Program-made: the position numbers and the translations under genes
Notes under the pieces: generated by a model
Seen by the model: the letters and a program-made list of their open reading frames with translations, nothing else
What the model was told of the DNA's origin: nothing
Databases searched by the model: none
Origin: Thioploca ingrica
GTDB taxonomy: Bacteria > Pseudomonadota > Gammaproteobacteria > Beggiatoales > Beggiatoaceae
Length of the DNA stretch: 64,000 nt
Direction: 5' to 3'
Assembly: GCA_000828835.1 (NCBI GenBank)
Contig: AP014633.1
Location: 2,418,001-2,482,000 of the forward strand
Shown: one piece after another, positions 17,521 through 25,488 of the stretch
How the letters are laid out: every line of letters starts with the position of its first letter
How positions within the stretch are numbered: position 1 is the stretch's first letter

Positions 17521-18243
17521 TTATCCTGGTACAACCACGTTAGCGATATCGGTGATATTGGCTAAATTCAGCAGAGAGGTAACTCCTCTGACCGTGTGCG
17601 AATAAGTGTAAAGTGGATTTTTACCTTCAATTAGCGTGAGATTAACCTTAACCGTAGCGCGAATCGGGACCAGTAACGGATTAAATTGCGTTTCGGTGAT
17701 GTTCATACTGTTAATATTGACTGGAAATACTCGCTGATAGCCCCAAATGAATAAAGTCATGGGTGGATTGGGCTGCCGCTGTGCGAGTTGAGTTCCAGTC
17801 GCTTTACCGATTAAATCGGCAATCGCCCCAAAGGGGGTATCATTTTTGGGATGGGTCATTAATTCCAAAGTGGATAACTGCGGAGTGATGCCAAACTGTT
17901 GGGCAATGGCGTCGCCATCATTCATTTTATCCGTGGCATCGAGCAGGAGTTCAAAATCAACCTTTTCTTCCGCGATATCGACTTGTTGCCCTTGCTGAAT
18001 CTTTCCCAGATCTTTTTCCTGGCGATGAAAATCACACAGTTGCCGAGGCGGTGGTGGAGTCGTCGGGGTATTGGCCTTGGTTGGGGATGCCTCAGCAGTT
18101 GGCAGCGAAAAATTCAGACTGCGAGAGCGGTTCAATTGTTCTGGATTGAGTTGAAACACGACAAACAGAGGCGGTATCGACAGACCGTATTCGACGAAAG
18201 CACCGCGTAAAATTTTGGGTTTATTGCTAAAGCCACCAGACAT
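17521..18243 (-). CDS. CIS_tube-like protein (Afp7/Pvc7-like)
   Basis: A 240-residue protein with the N-terminal pattern LRGAFVEYGLSIPPLFVVFQ and LNPEQLNRSRS, typical of the 'contractile injection system tube protein' family placed between tube and hub. The middle is proline-rich (TPTTPPPPRQL). Later parts contain VDFELLLDATDKMNDGD and a strand-rich IWGYQRVFPVNINSMNITET, as in hub-adaptor proteins. The next gene is the LysM-like protein, 4 bases away. It probably adapts the inner tube to the hub. Confidence 0.75.
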   Translation of the reverse strand: MSGGFSNKPKILRGAFVEYGLSIPPLFVVFQLNPEQLNRSRSLNFSLPTAEASPTKANTPTTPPPPRQLCDFHRQEKDLGKIQQGQQVDIAEEKVDFELLLDATDKMNDGDAIAQQFGITPQLSTLELMTHPKNDTPFGAIADLIGKATGTQLAQRQPNPPMTLFIWGYQRVFPVNINSMNITETQFNPLLVPIRATVKVNLTLIEGKNPLYTYSHTVRGVTSLLNLANITDIANVVVPG

Positions 18244-18429
18244 GGTAGGTTCCTCTTAATAATAAAATAATCAACCTCATCTCTTGGGTTCTATTGGTTT
18301 TGGTTAGCTTGTGTAATAATCAACCTCATTCTCCGTCTCCATTGGTTTTATCTTTTTTTCTGGTGTTCTGGTTTTTAAGTACCGTAGCCCGGTAGGGTGG
18401 GCAAAAGCGAAGCGTTGCCCACCATTTCC

Positions 18430-18693
18430 CTAATCGTAATGCCCACCAATGGCAAATAAGTAAATCCGTTCTTCGTCAAACCGGTAAATTAACCGATCCT
18501 TTTTAGAAAGCCGGCGTGACCACAGCCCAGATAAGCCATAACGTAACGGTTCCGGTTGACCGGTTCCAACTGCCGGGTCACCACGCTGCCTCTCTTGGAG
18601 AATCTGGCACAGAATTCGGTGTAAAGCTTTATCCTTCACTCTCAGTTCTTCATAACGTTGCCACGTGTCACCTTCAAAACTAATCGAGCGCAT
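18430..18693 (-). CDS. yoeB: YoeB-family toxin
   Basis: An 87-residue RelE-superfamily ribosome-dependent mRNA interferase. Family hallmarks: SISFEGDTWQRYEELRVKDK, HRILCQILQE, GQPEPLRYGLSGLWSRRLSK and the terminal IYLFAIGGHYD, which contains the conserved catalytic His-Tyr end. It overlaps the antitoxin gene by 14 bases. The pair lies inside the eCIS gene order, between the helical protein and the CIS_tube-like protein. Confidence 0.93.
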   Translation of the reverse strand: MRSISFEGDTWQRYEELRVKDKALHRILCQILQERQRGDPAVGTGQPEPLRYGLSGLWSRRLSKKDRLIYRFDEERIYLFAIGGHYD

Positions 18694-18964
18694 AGAGTTG
18701 TTCCATCGATGGAATATAACCCGTGCCTTGATTAAAAGTTGCCAGCGATTGTGCGATTTGAGTCATCAAAGCCGAATTTTGTAACACGTACATCGTTTCT
18801 TGTAAGCTTTCCCATTCTTGGCGACTCAAGGTCACAGATTCCGGTAATGCTTCTGGAGTTGAAATCGATTTTGACTCCAGGAATTCAATAAAATCTAAAA
18901 CTTCACGAGCCTGTTCAATCGGCATGGCTTTTACATGGGCATAAATCGTTTCGGCTATAGTCAT
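18680..18964 (-). CDS. Antitoxin of YoeB, hybrid DUF2281/YefM type
   Basis: A 94-residue antitoxin. The N-terminal half (MTIAETIYAHVKAMPIEQAR, EVLDFIEFLESK) looks like DUF2281 antitoxins. The C-terminal half (VTLSRQEWESLQETMYVLQN followed by SALMTQIAQSLATFNQG) matches the toxin-binding part of YefM. It is therefore an exchange of the usual YefM DNA-binding half for a different one. Neutralises the YoeB toxin encoded by the overlapping downstream gene. Confidence 0.8.
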   Translation of the reverse strand: MTIAETIYAHVKAMPIEQAREVLDFIEFLESKSISTPEALPESVTLSRQEWESLQETMYVLQNSALMTQIAQSLATFNQGTGYIPSMEQLYALD

Positions 18965-19097
18965 GTTGTCTTACTCTCTTTGTGTGTTAAGGTGATGATT
19001 TAATTCCTACCTCATCAGCTTAGAATAATTTATGAGATTATTTTTTATAGTCCGGTAGCCCACCATTTCCCTTAGTAACGAGCAATCAGTCGTAGTC

Positions 19098-19190
19098 GTA
19101 GGGTGCGTTAGGCGTTAGCCGTAACGCACCATTCCATCCAGTTTGCCAAACCTAAGTTAAGGTGGTTGGTGCGTTAATAACGCACCCTAC
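19098..19190. repeat. MITE-like element with GTAGGGTGCGTTA ends
   Basis: A 93-base element with terminal inverted repeats GTAGGGTGCGTTA and TAACGCACCCTAC, similar to 5123-5200. Its interior contains a second nested hairpin (GGCGTTAGCCGTAACGC). It lies in the 251-base gap upstream of the yefM-like gene on the minus strand, where no gene is seen. Confidence 0.7.
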
Positions 19191-19215
19191 GCTGGCTACG
19201 CTGGCTATTGTCATT

Positions 19216-19824
19216 TCATGTCTCGTCCTGAGTAAGTAGCTTTCTACTGCCTCGAATTGCTCTCACCGTCTCAAATGCAGCCCACTCTCGCAGAAAGTTA
19301 ACTTCTTGCTCAGATAATTGGCGAGCTGCAAGCCTCAAGTCAATACCGAAAACGTCGGATAGGAGACTCAGGAGAAGATCAAAGGACTGATCCAAGAACT
19401 GAAGTATCTTATCAAGCCAGTCAGGATAGGGGATATGAAGCAAGTTTAAAATGATGTGAAGAATTTCACCCATAAGTTTCTTTAGCTCTTTCAAATGCTG
19501 GGAAATCCAATGGATTAGGTTGCCAAGCAACCCTTTTCCCAGCAGTTGCTTGGTTACCTCCACCCCACGATTTGCAAAAGCCTCTCCATCCTGTACTTGG
19601 AGAAACCTATCCAACTCAACACGCTGTGCAACGGAAAGGCGACCCGCTGTTTCTCGAATAAACACAGTGAGTTTTCCCGTCTGCCCAACGAGCGACTCAC
19701 CCGTCGACCGAATCAAAACTTGTTGCTCTTCCTGTGGTGCCGCCTTTACACTTTCCTCGCTAATCTGTCCAACGAAGTTCTCGACACTGAGCAAGAAAGA
19801 CTCAAGTAAATTTTGTTCTGACAT
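19216..19824 (-). CDS. Helical protein of unknown function next to a DUF4157 effector
   Basis: A 202-residue protein, mostly helical by composition. It has a central stretch rich in leucine and isoleucine (HWISQHLKELKKLMGEILHI, then ILNLLHIPYPDWLDKILQFL). The end is amphipathic (LSEQEVNFLREWAAFETVRA). No family was recognised. It follows the DUF4157 effector gene at 20039-21139 in the same direction, with 214 bases of repeat sequence between them. It could be a partner, chaperone or immunity protein of that effector, but nothing in the sequence decides this. Confidence 0.65.
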   Translation of the reverse strand: MSEQNLLESFLLSVENFVGQISEESVKAAPQEEQQVLIRSTGESLVGQTGKLTVFIRETAGRLSVAQRVELDRFLQVQDGEAFANRGVEVTKQLLGKGLLGNLIHWISQHLKELKKLMGEILHIILNLLHIPYPDWLDKILQFLDQSFDLLLSLLSDVFGIDLRLAARQLSEQEVNFLREWAAFETVRAIRGSRKLLTQDET

Positions 19825-20038
19825 AAATTTTCTCCTTTACAACAATATGCAGTGGAATAGACGCCACTGTTTCGTTTTTACGCTGGCTACCAAGCTCGGC
19901 TTAGTAGCCGTTGAATCCGAAGCTCTGCTTCGAGAACTCTCGCCAAGCCGAGCTTGGTAACAGGCAAGTTCATGGGACGGCATTTCGCCCACCCTACCGG
20001 GCTGAGCTTGGTAACGAGCAACGCGAGCAACGAGCAAA

Positions 20039-21139
20039 TTATTCATTAAATCTTACTCTTGCACCGCTACCTAATGCCCGTATAGTACTGGTACCATCTA
20101 ATTCAAGGATCCTACTCTCGACTGCACCTCCTACTAATGTCCGATCAGCATTGAGGTTAAGAGTAATCCGGACAGCAGCCACGCCTCCTCTAGCAAGGCT
20201 AAGGGGAGTAAAATTGACATTAACTGATCCACCCCAACCAGGCCAATCATATATATCTAAAATGTTACAAGAGATGTTACCGATCGCGTAGCCATCGTAA
20301 TTAAAGGTGATGCCAAATTTTATTCCCATCGCACGACCACCAGCTAAATTTTCCATCCACGTTGAAACCGTATGCGTGTAGGACCTGATGTTAGCTCCAG
20401 GATGGGATGTACGGTAAGCTTGAACATCGCTACCACCTCCTGGTAAGAGTACCCCCTCCATTTCATCGAAACTGTATGAAATGTCACCGGCTGTCGATGC
20501 AACGGCACTTTGTGCAAGCGTATAGCCAAGTGCGCCCACCGCGATCCATTCCGCCGCAGCCAATGCGGGTACAACCCGCTGAATAAGATCCGGTGTAGGA
20601 TGAGTTTTGCTACGCTCTACCTTTTCACCCCCCACCACCCGCTCCGCCACCCTATCCGCCTCCTGCTCATAAACATCCCCCGCCGCACCCACTTGCAACT
20701 TCTGCAACCGGTTATTCCCGCCCTGCTGAATCACATGCACTAGCTCGTGTGCGAGTAACCGCTTGCCGGCGTCCGTTGCTGGGGCATATTCATCGCGCTT
20801 CATCACAATGTCTCGACCGACGGTGTACGCTAACGCATTCACGGCGCGTGCTGATTCAGCGGCTTTGGCATCGGTGTGGATTCGCACGTGGCCAAAGTCT
20901 TGATTGAAGCGCGGTTCCATAAACGCCCGAGTTGATTCATCTAACGGTTGTCCCGGTGAACGCAGAACGTCATGTACAATCGGCGGTGCTTCGTTGGCGG
21001 TGGGTGCCGGGGTGCTGGCGCGCCGCTGCAGTAACGGTTTATCTTCTTCTAAGGGACAATTTTTAGTACATTTCCGTGCTAACCTCGGATTATTCTGACG
21101 TAAATTCGTTTGGGGTTTCATTTCTTTCATCGCAAACAT
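20039..21139 (-). CDS. DUF4157-domain eCIS effector with unknown C-terminal domain
   Basis: A 366-residue protein. Residues 53-140 are a complete DUF4157 domain: VHDVLRSPGQPLDESTRAFM, FGHVRIHTDAKAAESARAVN, and HELVHVIQQ at 131-139 with an HExxH metal-binding motif. DUF4157 marks many eCIS cargo proteins. It is followed by VGAAGDVYEQEADRVAERVV, then a strand-rich C-terminal domain of about 160 residues (IKFGITFNYDGYAIGNIS, YDWPGWGGSVNVNFTPL) that matches nothing I recognise. An early segment LARKCTKNCPL is Cys-containing. GAGGAG lies upstream of the ATG. Placed between the AAA+ ATPase gene and the rest of the machine. Confidence 0.85.
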   Translation of the reverse strand: MFAMKEMKPQTNLRQNNPRLARKCTKNCPLEEDKPLLQRRASTPAPTANEAPPIVHDVLRSPGQPLDESTRAFMEPRFNQDFGHVRIHTDAKAAESARAVNALAYTVGRDIVMKRDEYAPATDAGKRLLAHELVHVIQQGGNNRLQKLQVGAAGDVYEQEADRVAERVVGGEKVERSKTHPTPDLIQRVVPALAAAEWIAVGALGYTLAQSAVASTAGDISYSFDEMEGVLLPGGGSDVQAYRTSHPGANIRSYTHTVSTWMENLAGGRAMGIKFGITFNYDGYAIGNISCNILDIYDWPGWGGSVNVNFTPLSLARGGVAAVRITLNLNADRTLVGGAVESRILELDGTSTIRALGSGARVRFNE

Positions 21140-21191
21140 AAAAAAACTCCTCTACTATTTATAATAAAAAAACTCCTCTCACCATCTCCAT

Positions 21192-23279
21192 TTATTTTTG
21201 CAAGTTTACCCAGCTTTGTTCATCAAATAATTTACCCATCTTGTCTAATTCGCGACGGGTGGCGTGTAAAATGGCCGGCATATTAATTTGCTTCTCCTCG
21301 GTGCCAGCGGCTAGGAAAGCGGCGTTTAAGACGATATTTTTAATGTTGCCGCCAGCAATGGCTAATTGTTTGGCTAACCCGTTATAATCTAAGTTTTCAC
21401 TCACCGGTGCCGCCGCCGGAAAATGCTGTTGCCAAATGCGTTGGCGATGCTCGGCGTCGGGAAAGGGAAATTCCACGATGAAGCGAATGCGTCTAATAAA
21501 GGCTTCATCCAAGTTATCACGTAAGTTGGTAGCGAGAATGACAATGCCATCGTATTCCTCCATTTGTTGCAGTAGGTAGCTGACTTCGAGGTTGGCGTAG
21601 CGGTCGTGAGCGTCGCTAATTTGAGTGCGTTTACCAAATAGGGCGTCGGCTTCGTCAAAGAATAAAATGGCGCTACTGGCGGTAGCGGCTTGAAAAAGTT
21701 GGGCTAAATTTTTTTCGGTTTCACCAATGTATTTGCTGACCACGTTGGCGAGGTCAATTTTGAACAGGTTGAGTTGTAATTCGTGAGCGATAACGGTCGC
21801 GGCGAGGGTTTTGCCGGTGCCGGGTGGGCCACTAAATAACACGCTGATGCCTTTGCCGTAACCCAGTTGTTGTGCGAATCCCCATTGGTTCATGACGCGA
21901 TCGTGTTGTTGAATTTGGTTCACGATTTCTTGGAGTTGAGCGAGTTTGTCTGCCGGTAAAATCAGGCGGCTGAAATCGGCATGGGGTTCGATGCGGGTGG
22001 CGAGTTGGCGCAGGGCAGCTTGAGTCAGTTGTTGACACGCTTGATTTAACTCGGTGGCGGTGACGGTTTGACCGTGATGTTGGGCCGCGAGGGTGTTCAC
22101 CACTTGGCTAATTTGGCCGGGGGTGAGTTCAAATTGTTTGGCCAAGGGAATCGCTAAGGCGGAATCGACTTGCGGTAATCCGCTGGATAACTGTTGTTGC
22201 CAAAATTGTTGGCGCCAGGCGATGGCAGGGAGCGGTAATTCCAGGGAAACGACGGTGAAAGAATGCCAAGCCGCGGGTAGCGGTGATTGACCGGCGGTGA
22301 AAGTCAGCCAATGGTATTGGCTCAGCCAATGAGTCAGGGTGTGCAGCAATGAGTTCGTGGCGGGATCGCCTGGCGTCAAACGGTCGAGCGGGTAAAGGTA
22401 TAAAGCGGCTTGTGACAGGAGCGTTTCTCGCAGTGCCAGTGGTAGCCGGTGAGTGAGTTCGCCACGCAGCACGGTTTCTAAATCTAAAGCGAGGAGCGGT
22501 AATCTAAAGTGTTGACAAGCGGCTAGCGCGAGTTGGCGTTTACCGACGCCGTCTTTACCCTGTAAGTGAATCAGTTGTCTGGAACGTAGGTTAGATTCGA
22601 GTCCGAGTTGGTGTTGGACTAAGTTGCGCAGTTGTAGTTGCAGGGGCACGTCAATCAGAGTCGCGGCCGGTTTGACCCAGTGCAGCCACGGTTGGACCCG
22701 CGAGTCGAGGGTACCACTGCCGAGAATGAATTGCATGATGCGCGGATCGATGGTTAAGCCCCCGCTGCTAGACGATTCCAATAACTGCGCGCCAAATAGT
22801 AAGCTGTGCGCCGCTAGGAAAGGTCGCGCCTGCCAACGTTCGCGTTCGTTGGGAAACAGTAATTCGAGGATGAAGTCAAGGGTTGGAGCAGACGCTGACG
22901 GCTCGCCTTGGAGGTAAGCATAAATTTTTCCATAATCGCGGCGTAATTGCGGGGCTAAACTGCTGATGAGTGCCGCTAATTCTAACGCGGACAGGTTAAA
23001 CCAGCGCGCTAAAGCGACCAGGGGTAACCACACTGTGGTTGGCGTTAACTCGACGCGGGTTTGAATGAGCGCGGCTCCTTCCTCCAGTTGGCGATCAAAA
23101 TCGGTGAGCGGCGTGGTGGCGGTGGTGTCTAACCAAGCGGTGACGAATTCGGGCAGTGAACCCGTTTGACTCGACTGGACTGCGTGCAAGCGCCGGTAGA
23201 GCCATAGGTCGAGTTGGCGCAATTCGGCCGCTAAGTGTTCTAAGCCGTCCGTGTAACCCGCTATGGCGCTGGCTGTCAT
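21192..23279 (-). CDS. AAA+ ATPase of the eCIS
   Basis: A 695-residue ATPase. The C-terminal AAA+ domain has Walker A (FSGPPGTGKT, about residue 485), Walker B with DEAD-like DEADALFGKR (about 540), an ILATNLRDNLDEAFIRRIRF sensor/arginine-finger region and a FPFPDAEHRQRIWQQHFP lid. The N-terminal 400 residues contain a second degenerate P-loop segment (QLIHLQGKDGVGKRQLALAA). This architecture is the conserved eCIS ATPase (Afp15-like), needed for assembly or length control. Its start overlaps the DUF4255 stop in an ATGA. Confidence 0.92.
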   Translation of the reverse strand: MTASAIAGYTDGLEHLAAELRQLDLWLYRRLHAVQSSQTGSLPEFVTAWLDTTATTPLTDFDRQLEEGAALIQTRVELTPTTVWLPLVALARWFNLSALELAALISSLAPQLRRDYGKIYAYLQGEPSASAPTLDFILELLFPNERERWQARPFLAAHSLLFGAQLLESSSSGGLTIDPRIMQFILGSGTLDSRVQPWLHWVKPAATLIDVPLQLQLRNLVQHQLGLESNLRSRQLIHLQGKDGVGKRQLALAACQHFRLPLLALDLETVLRGELTHRLPLALRETLLSQAALYLYPLDRLTPGDPATNSLLHTLTHWLSQYHWLTFTAGQSPLPAAWHSFTVVSLELPLPAIAWRQQFWQQQLSSGLPQVDSALAIPLAKQFELTPGQISQVVNTLAAQHHGQTVTATELNQACQQLTQAALRQLATRIEPHADFSRLILPADKLAQLQEIVNQIQQHDRVMNQWGFAQQLGYGKGISVLFSGPPGTGKTLAATVIAHELQLNLFKIDLANVVSKYIGETEKNLAQLFQAATASSAILFFDEADALFGKRTQISDAHDRYANLEVSYLLQQMEEYDGIVILATNLRDNLDEAFIRRIRFIVEFPFPDAEHRQRIWQQHFPAAAPVSENLDYNGLAKQLAIAGGNIKNIVLNAAFLAAGTEEKQINMPAILHATRRELDKMGKLFDEQSWVNLQK

Positions 23280-24106
23280 GGTACCACTTCAAACCAAAAA
23301 GTAGTCCGAACCAGATGGGAAATATCCACCTGGAGTTGATGAAAACCGGGCGCTAACGTTGCCGGTAAATTGAGGTTGAAACTGTCCGCCGCTAGCGGCT
23401 GCTGCTCCAACAGCGATTCGCCATCCAGCGAGACATACGCAAACCAGCCGTTAAAATGTTCACCGGAAATAGTGATTGGGCTACCACTGGCGCCCTGGTG
23501 CGGGTTGAGGTGGGTAATCTGCGGCACTTGAAAGGGTGCTTGAATGGTGAGGTTACCGATTTGTTTTACCCGTTTGGATAGTGGTTGCGTCGTCGATTGT
23601 TCGAGTTGCACCACCGAGACTTCGTAGGGCACGGAGAGTCGAAACGGTCCGGAAAAAGTACTCCAAATCTGGCTCAGTTCGTTAAGATCCAAGTGACTGG
23701 GAATGATTTTGATTTGTTCGCGCGCGCCGACTAACACCAAATCTAAGTAAGGGTTCGGGACAATCGCTTGTTCATAAAATACCCGAATCGCCTCGCCGAG
23801 GAGTTCATGAGCGGTACTATTGCCGCTACTGGCATCATTGGGCGCGTAGGCGGTCATTAAATAAAATAAATTGAGCGATACCGGGGGTGGCACTAAGGTG
23901 TCAGCGGTACCGGGTTTTAATTGCCAATTCATATTGCGCAAGAACGGATTTTCCTGCACTTTATACAGGAATAGGTTAATTCGCAGGTGACTACTACTGC
24001 TTTCATCGGGAGCGAGTAAGGTCACGGTTTTACCAAACTGCATTTCCGTTTCGAGCAGGTTTTTGAGGGATTTGCTGACAGCACCAATTGCAGTTGAAGT
24101 ACTCAT
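23276..24106 (-). CDS. DUF4255 protein with an IPT/TIG-like C-terminal domain
   Basis: A 276-residue protein. The N-terminal 190 residues match DUF4255 (AIGAVSKSLKNLLETEM, INLFLYKVQENPFLRNMNWQ, FYLMTAYAPND, ELLGEAIRVFYEQAIV), an eCIS tail-completion family (Afp16-like position). The C-terminal 90 residues (PQITHLNPHQGASGSPITIS, LPATLAPGFHQLQV) are an immunoglobulin-like IPT/TIG domain. It presumably caps the distal end of the sheath and tube. Overlaps the ATPase gene by 4 bases. Confidence 0.88.
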   Translation of the reverse strand: MSTSTAIGAVSKSLKNLLETEMQFGKTVTLLAPDESSSSHLRINLFLYKVQENPFLRNMNWQLKPGTADTLVPPPVSLNLFYLMTAYAPNDASSGNSTAHELLGEAIRVFYEQAIVPNPYLDLVLVGAREQIKIIPSHLDLNELSQIWSTFSGPFRLSVPYEVSVVQLEQSTTQPLSKRVKQIGNLTIQAPFQVPQITHLNPHQGASGSPITISGEHFNGWFAYVSLDGESLLEQQPLAADSFNLNLPATLAPGFHQLQVDISHLVRTTFWFEVVP

Positions 24107-24108
24107 AG

Positions 24109-25488
24109 TTATCTAATAAATAAATGCCAATGAATTCGGTGAAGATAATGACGTTCCCAAAAATTTGCCGGTAACCGGATTTGACCACGTCCAGAAGGAG
24201 TGCTCGAACGAGTCCGAGGCGACGCTGGCAATTCCGCAAAAAATTCTCCCGGGTTAGAACGACGCGGATTGGCCGGCAAATCGGGCTGATTTGTTTGGCT
24301 GGTTTGAGTGGTAGACTCGGATCGTTCTAACCGAGGATAAGGTAGATAGTTAAAAGGAAAGTTTTGGGAAAAGCTTGAGGAGGTAAAGTTACCTTTGCCA
24401 ATTGAAGTGGATTTTAAATTCAGTTTTTGGGGTTGCCGTTGACGCTTGGAATCAGAATGATCCGATGTTATTAAGTTAAGCTGCTCTTTCCCCCTCCTTA
24501 CTAAGGAGGGGGTTAGGGGGTGGTCGTTCACCTTCTCAACCACCCCCAGCCCCTCCTTGGGAAGGAGGGGAGAAGTTTTCTTTAACTTAATGGCATTATC
24601 GCTAGGCTCGCTAGCCGCAGTAGTAGAATCATTGCGTTTCAACCCCGCAGTTCCGGCCATTTCGTTAAGAATTCCTCCCTTCCCTGCAGTTCCGGCCATT
24701 TCATTAAGAATTCCTCCCTGTAACAAAGGGGGATGAAGGGGGATTTGAAGCGGTTGACTTCCCAGGAAATCCCCCCGGCCCCCCTTTGTCAAAGGGGAGG
24801 AGTTATGGCTTAACTTAATGGCCGTGATTCTACGCTCGCTAGCCGCAGTGATAGAGTCATTGTGTTTCAACTCTGCAGCCCCGGCCATTTCGTTAAGAAT
24901 TCCTCCCTTCCCTGCAGTTCCGGCCATTTCATTAAGAATTCCCCCCTTTGACAAAGGGGGGTGAGGGGGGATTTTAAAGGGTGGAATGGCAGTAAAGCCT
25001 AATTTCGCGGATAGCGCGACCGGCGTTGAAGTTACTCCGATTAATTCTTTTAATCCGCGTACTGACTCGGGTTGAAGCAAAGGAGAATCACGCGAATCCG
25101 TGGCCGCGACCCCAAAACTATCCGCACGTGGATTAAAAGAATTAACCGGATTATTGTGGAAAACTGGCGCTGGCTCGGCGCGATCCGGTGGAATTGAAAT
25201 CGAGTACTTCAAGCGCGGAGTTACTGCCGCAGCAAGATTAGCCGCTGGCTCAACCGCTGCATTCATTTCGGTATGGCTCACACCTGGCCAAAGGGACAAA
25301 CGGTGATCAAAATAAGCACGGCTTTTGACTAAATAACGAAACCCCACCGGGGGCAAAATCAGCCGCCACCACCGCCGCTGGCGTATCGACGGCATCCCGA
25401 GCAGTACCCGCAACCGGGGACGATACGGCAGCGGGACCGCACCGCGTAACCACCACGCCAATTCACCAGGAAATTTAAGTAATCGCAT
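24109..25488 (-). CDS. Repeat-invaded protein of unknown function in the eCIS operon
   Basis: A 459-residue frame with no recognised domain. The start (MRLLKFPGELAWWLRGAVPL) and tail (LPANFWERHYLHRIHWHLFI) look like ordinary coding sequence. The overlap of 14 bases with the upstream gene supports translation. About 170 residues (DNA 24470-24985) are translated genomic repeats, for example IPPHPPLSKGGILNEMAG, then LTKGGRGDF and KEGLGVVEK. Without these it would be about 290 residues. Several Ser/Thr/Pro-rich stretches suggest much disorder. It may be a natural eCIS gene tolerant of insertions, or a degenerating one. Confidence 0.6.
   Translation of the reverse strand: MRLLKFPGELAWWLRGAVPLPYRPRLRVLLGMPSIRQRRWWRLILPPVGFRYLVKSRAYFDHRLSLWPGVSHTEMNAAVEPAANLAAAVTPRLKYSISIPPDRAEPAPVFHNNPVNSFNPRADSFGVAATDSRDSPLLQPESVRGLKELIGVTSTPVALSAKLGFTAIPPFKIPPHPPLSKGGILNEMAGTAGKGGILNEMAGAAELKHNDSITAASERRITAIKLSHNSSPLTKGGRGDFLGSQPLQIPLHPPLLQGGILNEMAGTAGKGGILNEMAGTAGLKRNDSTTAASEPSDNAIKLKKTSPLLPKEGLGVVEKVNDHPLTPSLVRRGKEQLNLITSDHSDSKRQRQPQKLNLKSTSIGKGNFTSSSFSQNFPFNYLPYPRLERSESTTQTSQTNQPDLPANPRRSNPGEFFAELPASPRTRSSTPSGRGQIRLPANFWERHYLHRIHWHLFIR
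24470..24985. repeat. Cluster of CCCC/GGGG palindromic repeats inside a reading frame
   Basis: Bases of the families CCACCCCCAGCCCCTCCTT, CCCCTTTGTCAAAGGGG, and ATTTCGTTAAGAATTCC are repeated here. Two imperfect copies of a unit of about 240 bases (roughly 24590-24720 and 24815-24950) each include the pair 'TTAAGAATTCCTCCC'/'CTGCAGTTCCGGCCATTTC'. The same families occur in intergenic regions at 6051-6211, 26416-26514, 36425-36600 and 63912-63975. All copies here keep the frame of the gene at 24109-25488 open. Confidence 0.8.

Noticed and set aside
19837..20046. Small genes in the gap 19825-20038
   Set aside because: The open frames consist of CTTGGTAAC/GAGCTTGG-type repeats and have no ribosome binding site.
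20039..21139. Metalloprotease as the actual toxin
   Set aside because: HExxH is part of the DUF4157 domain common to many eCIS cargo proteins and probably not the main activity; the rest of the protein is more likely the effector part.
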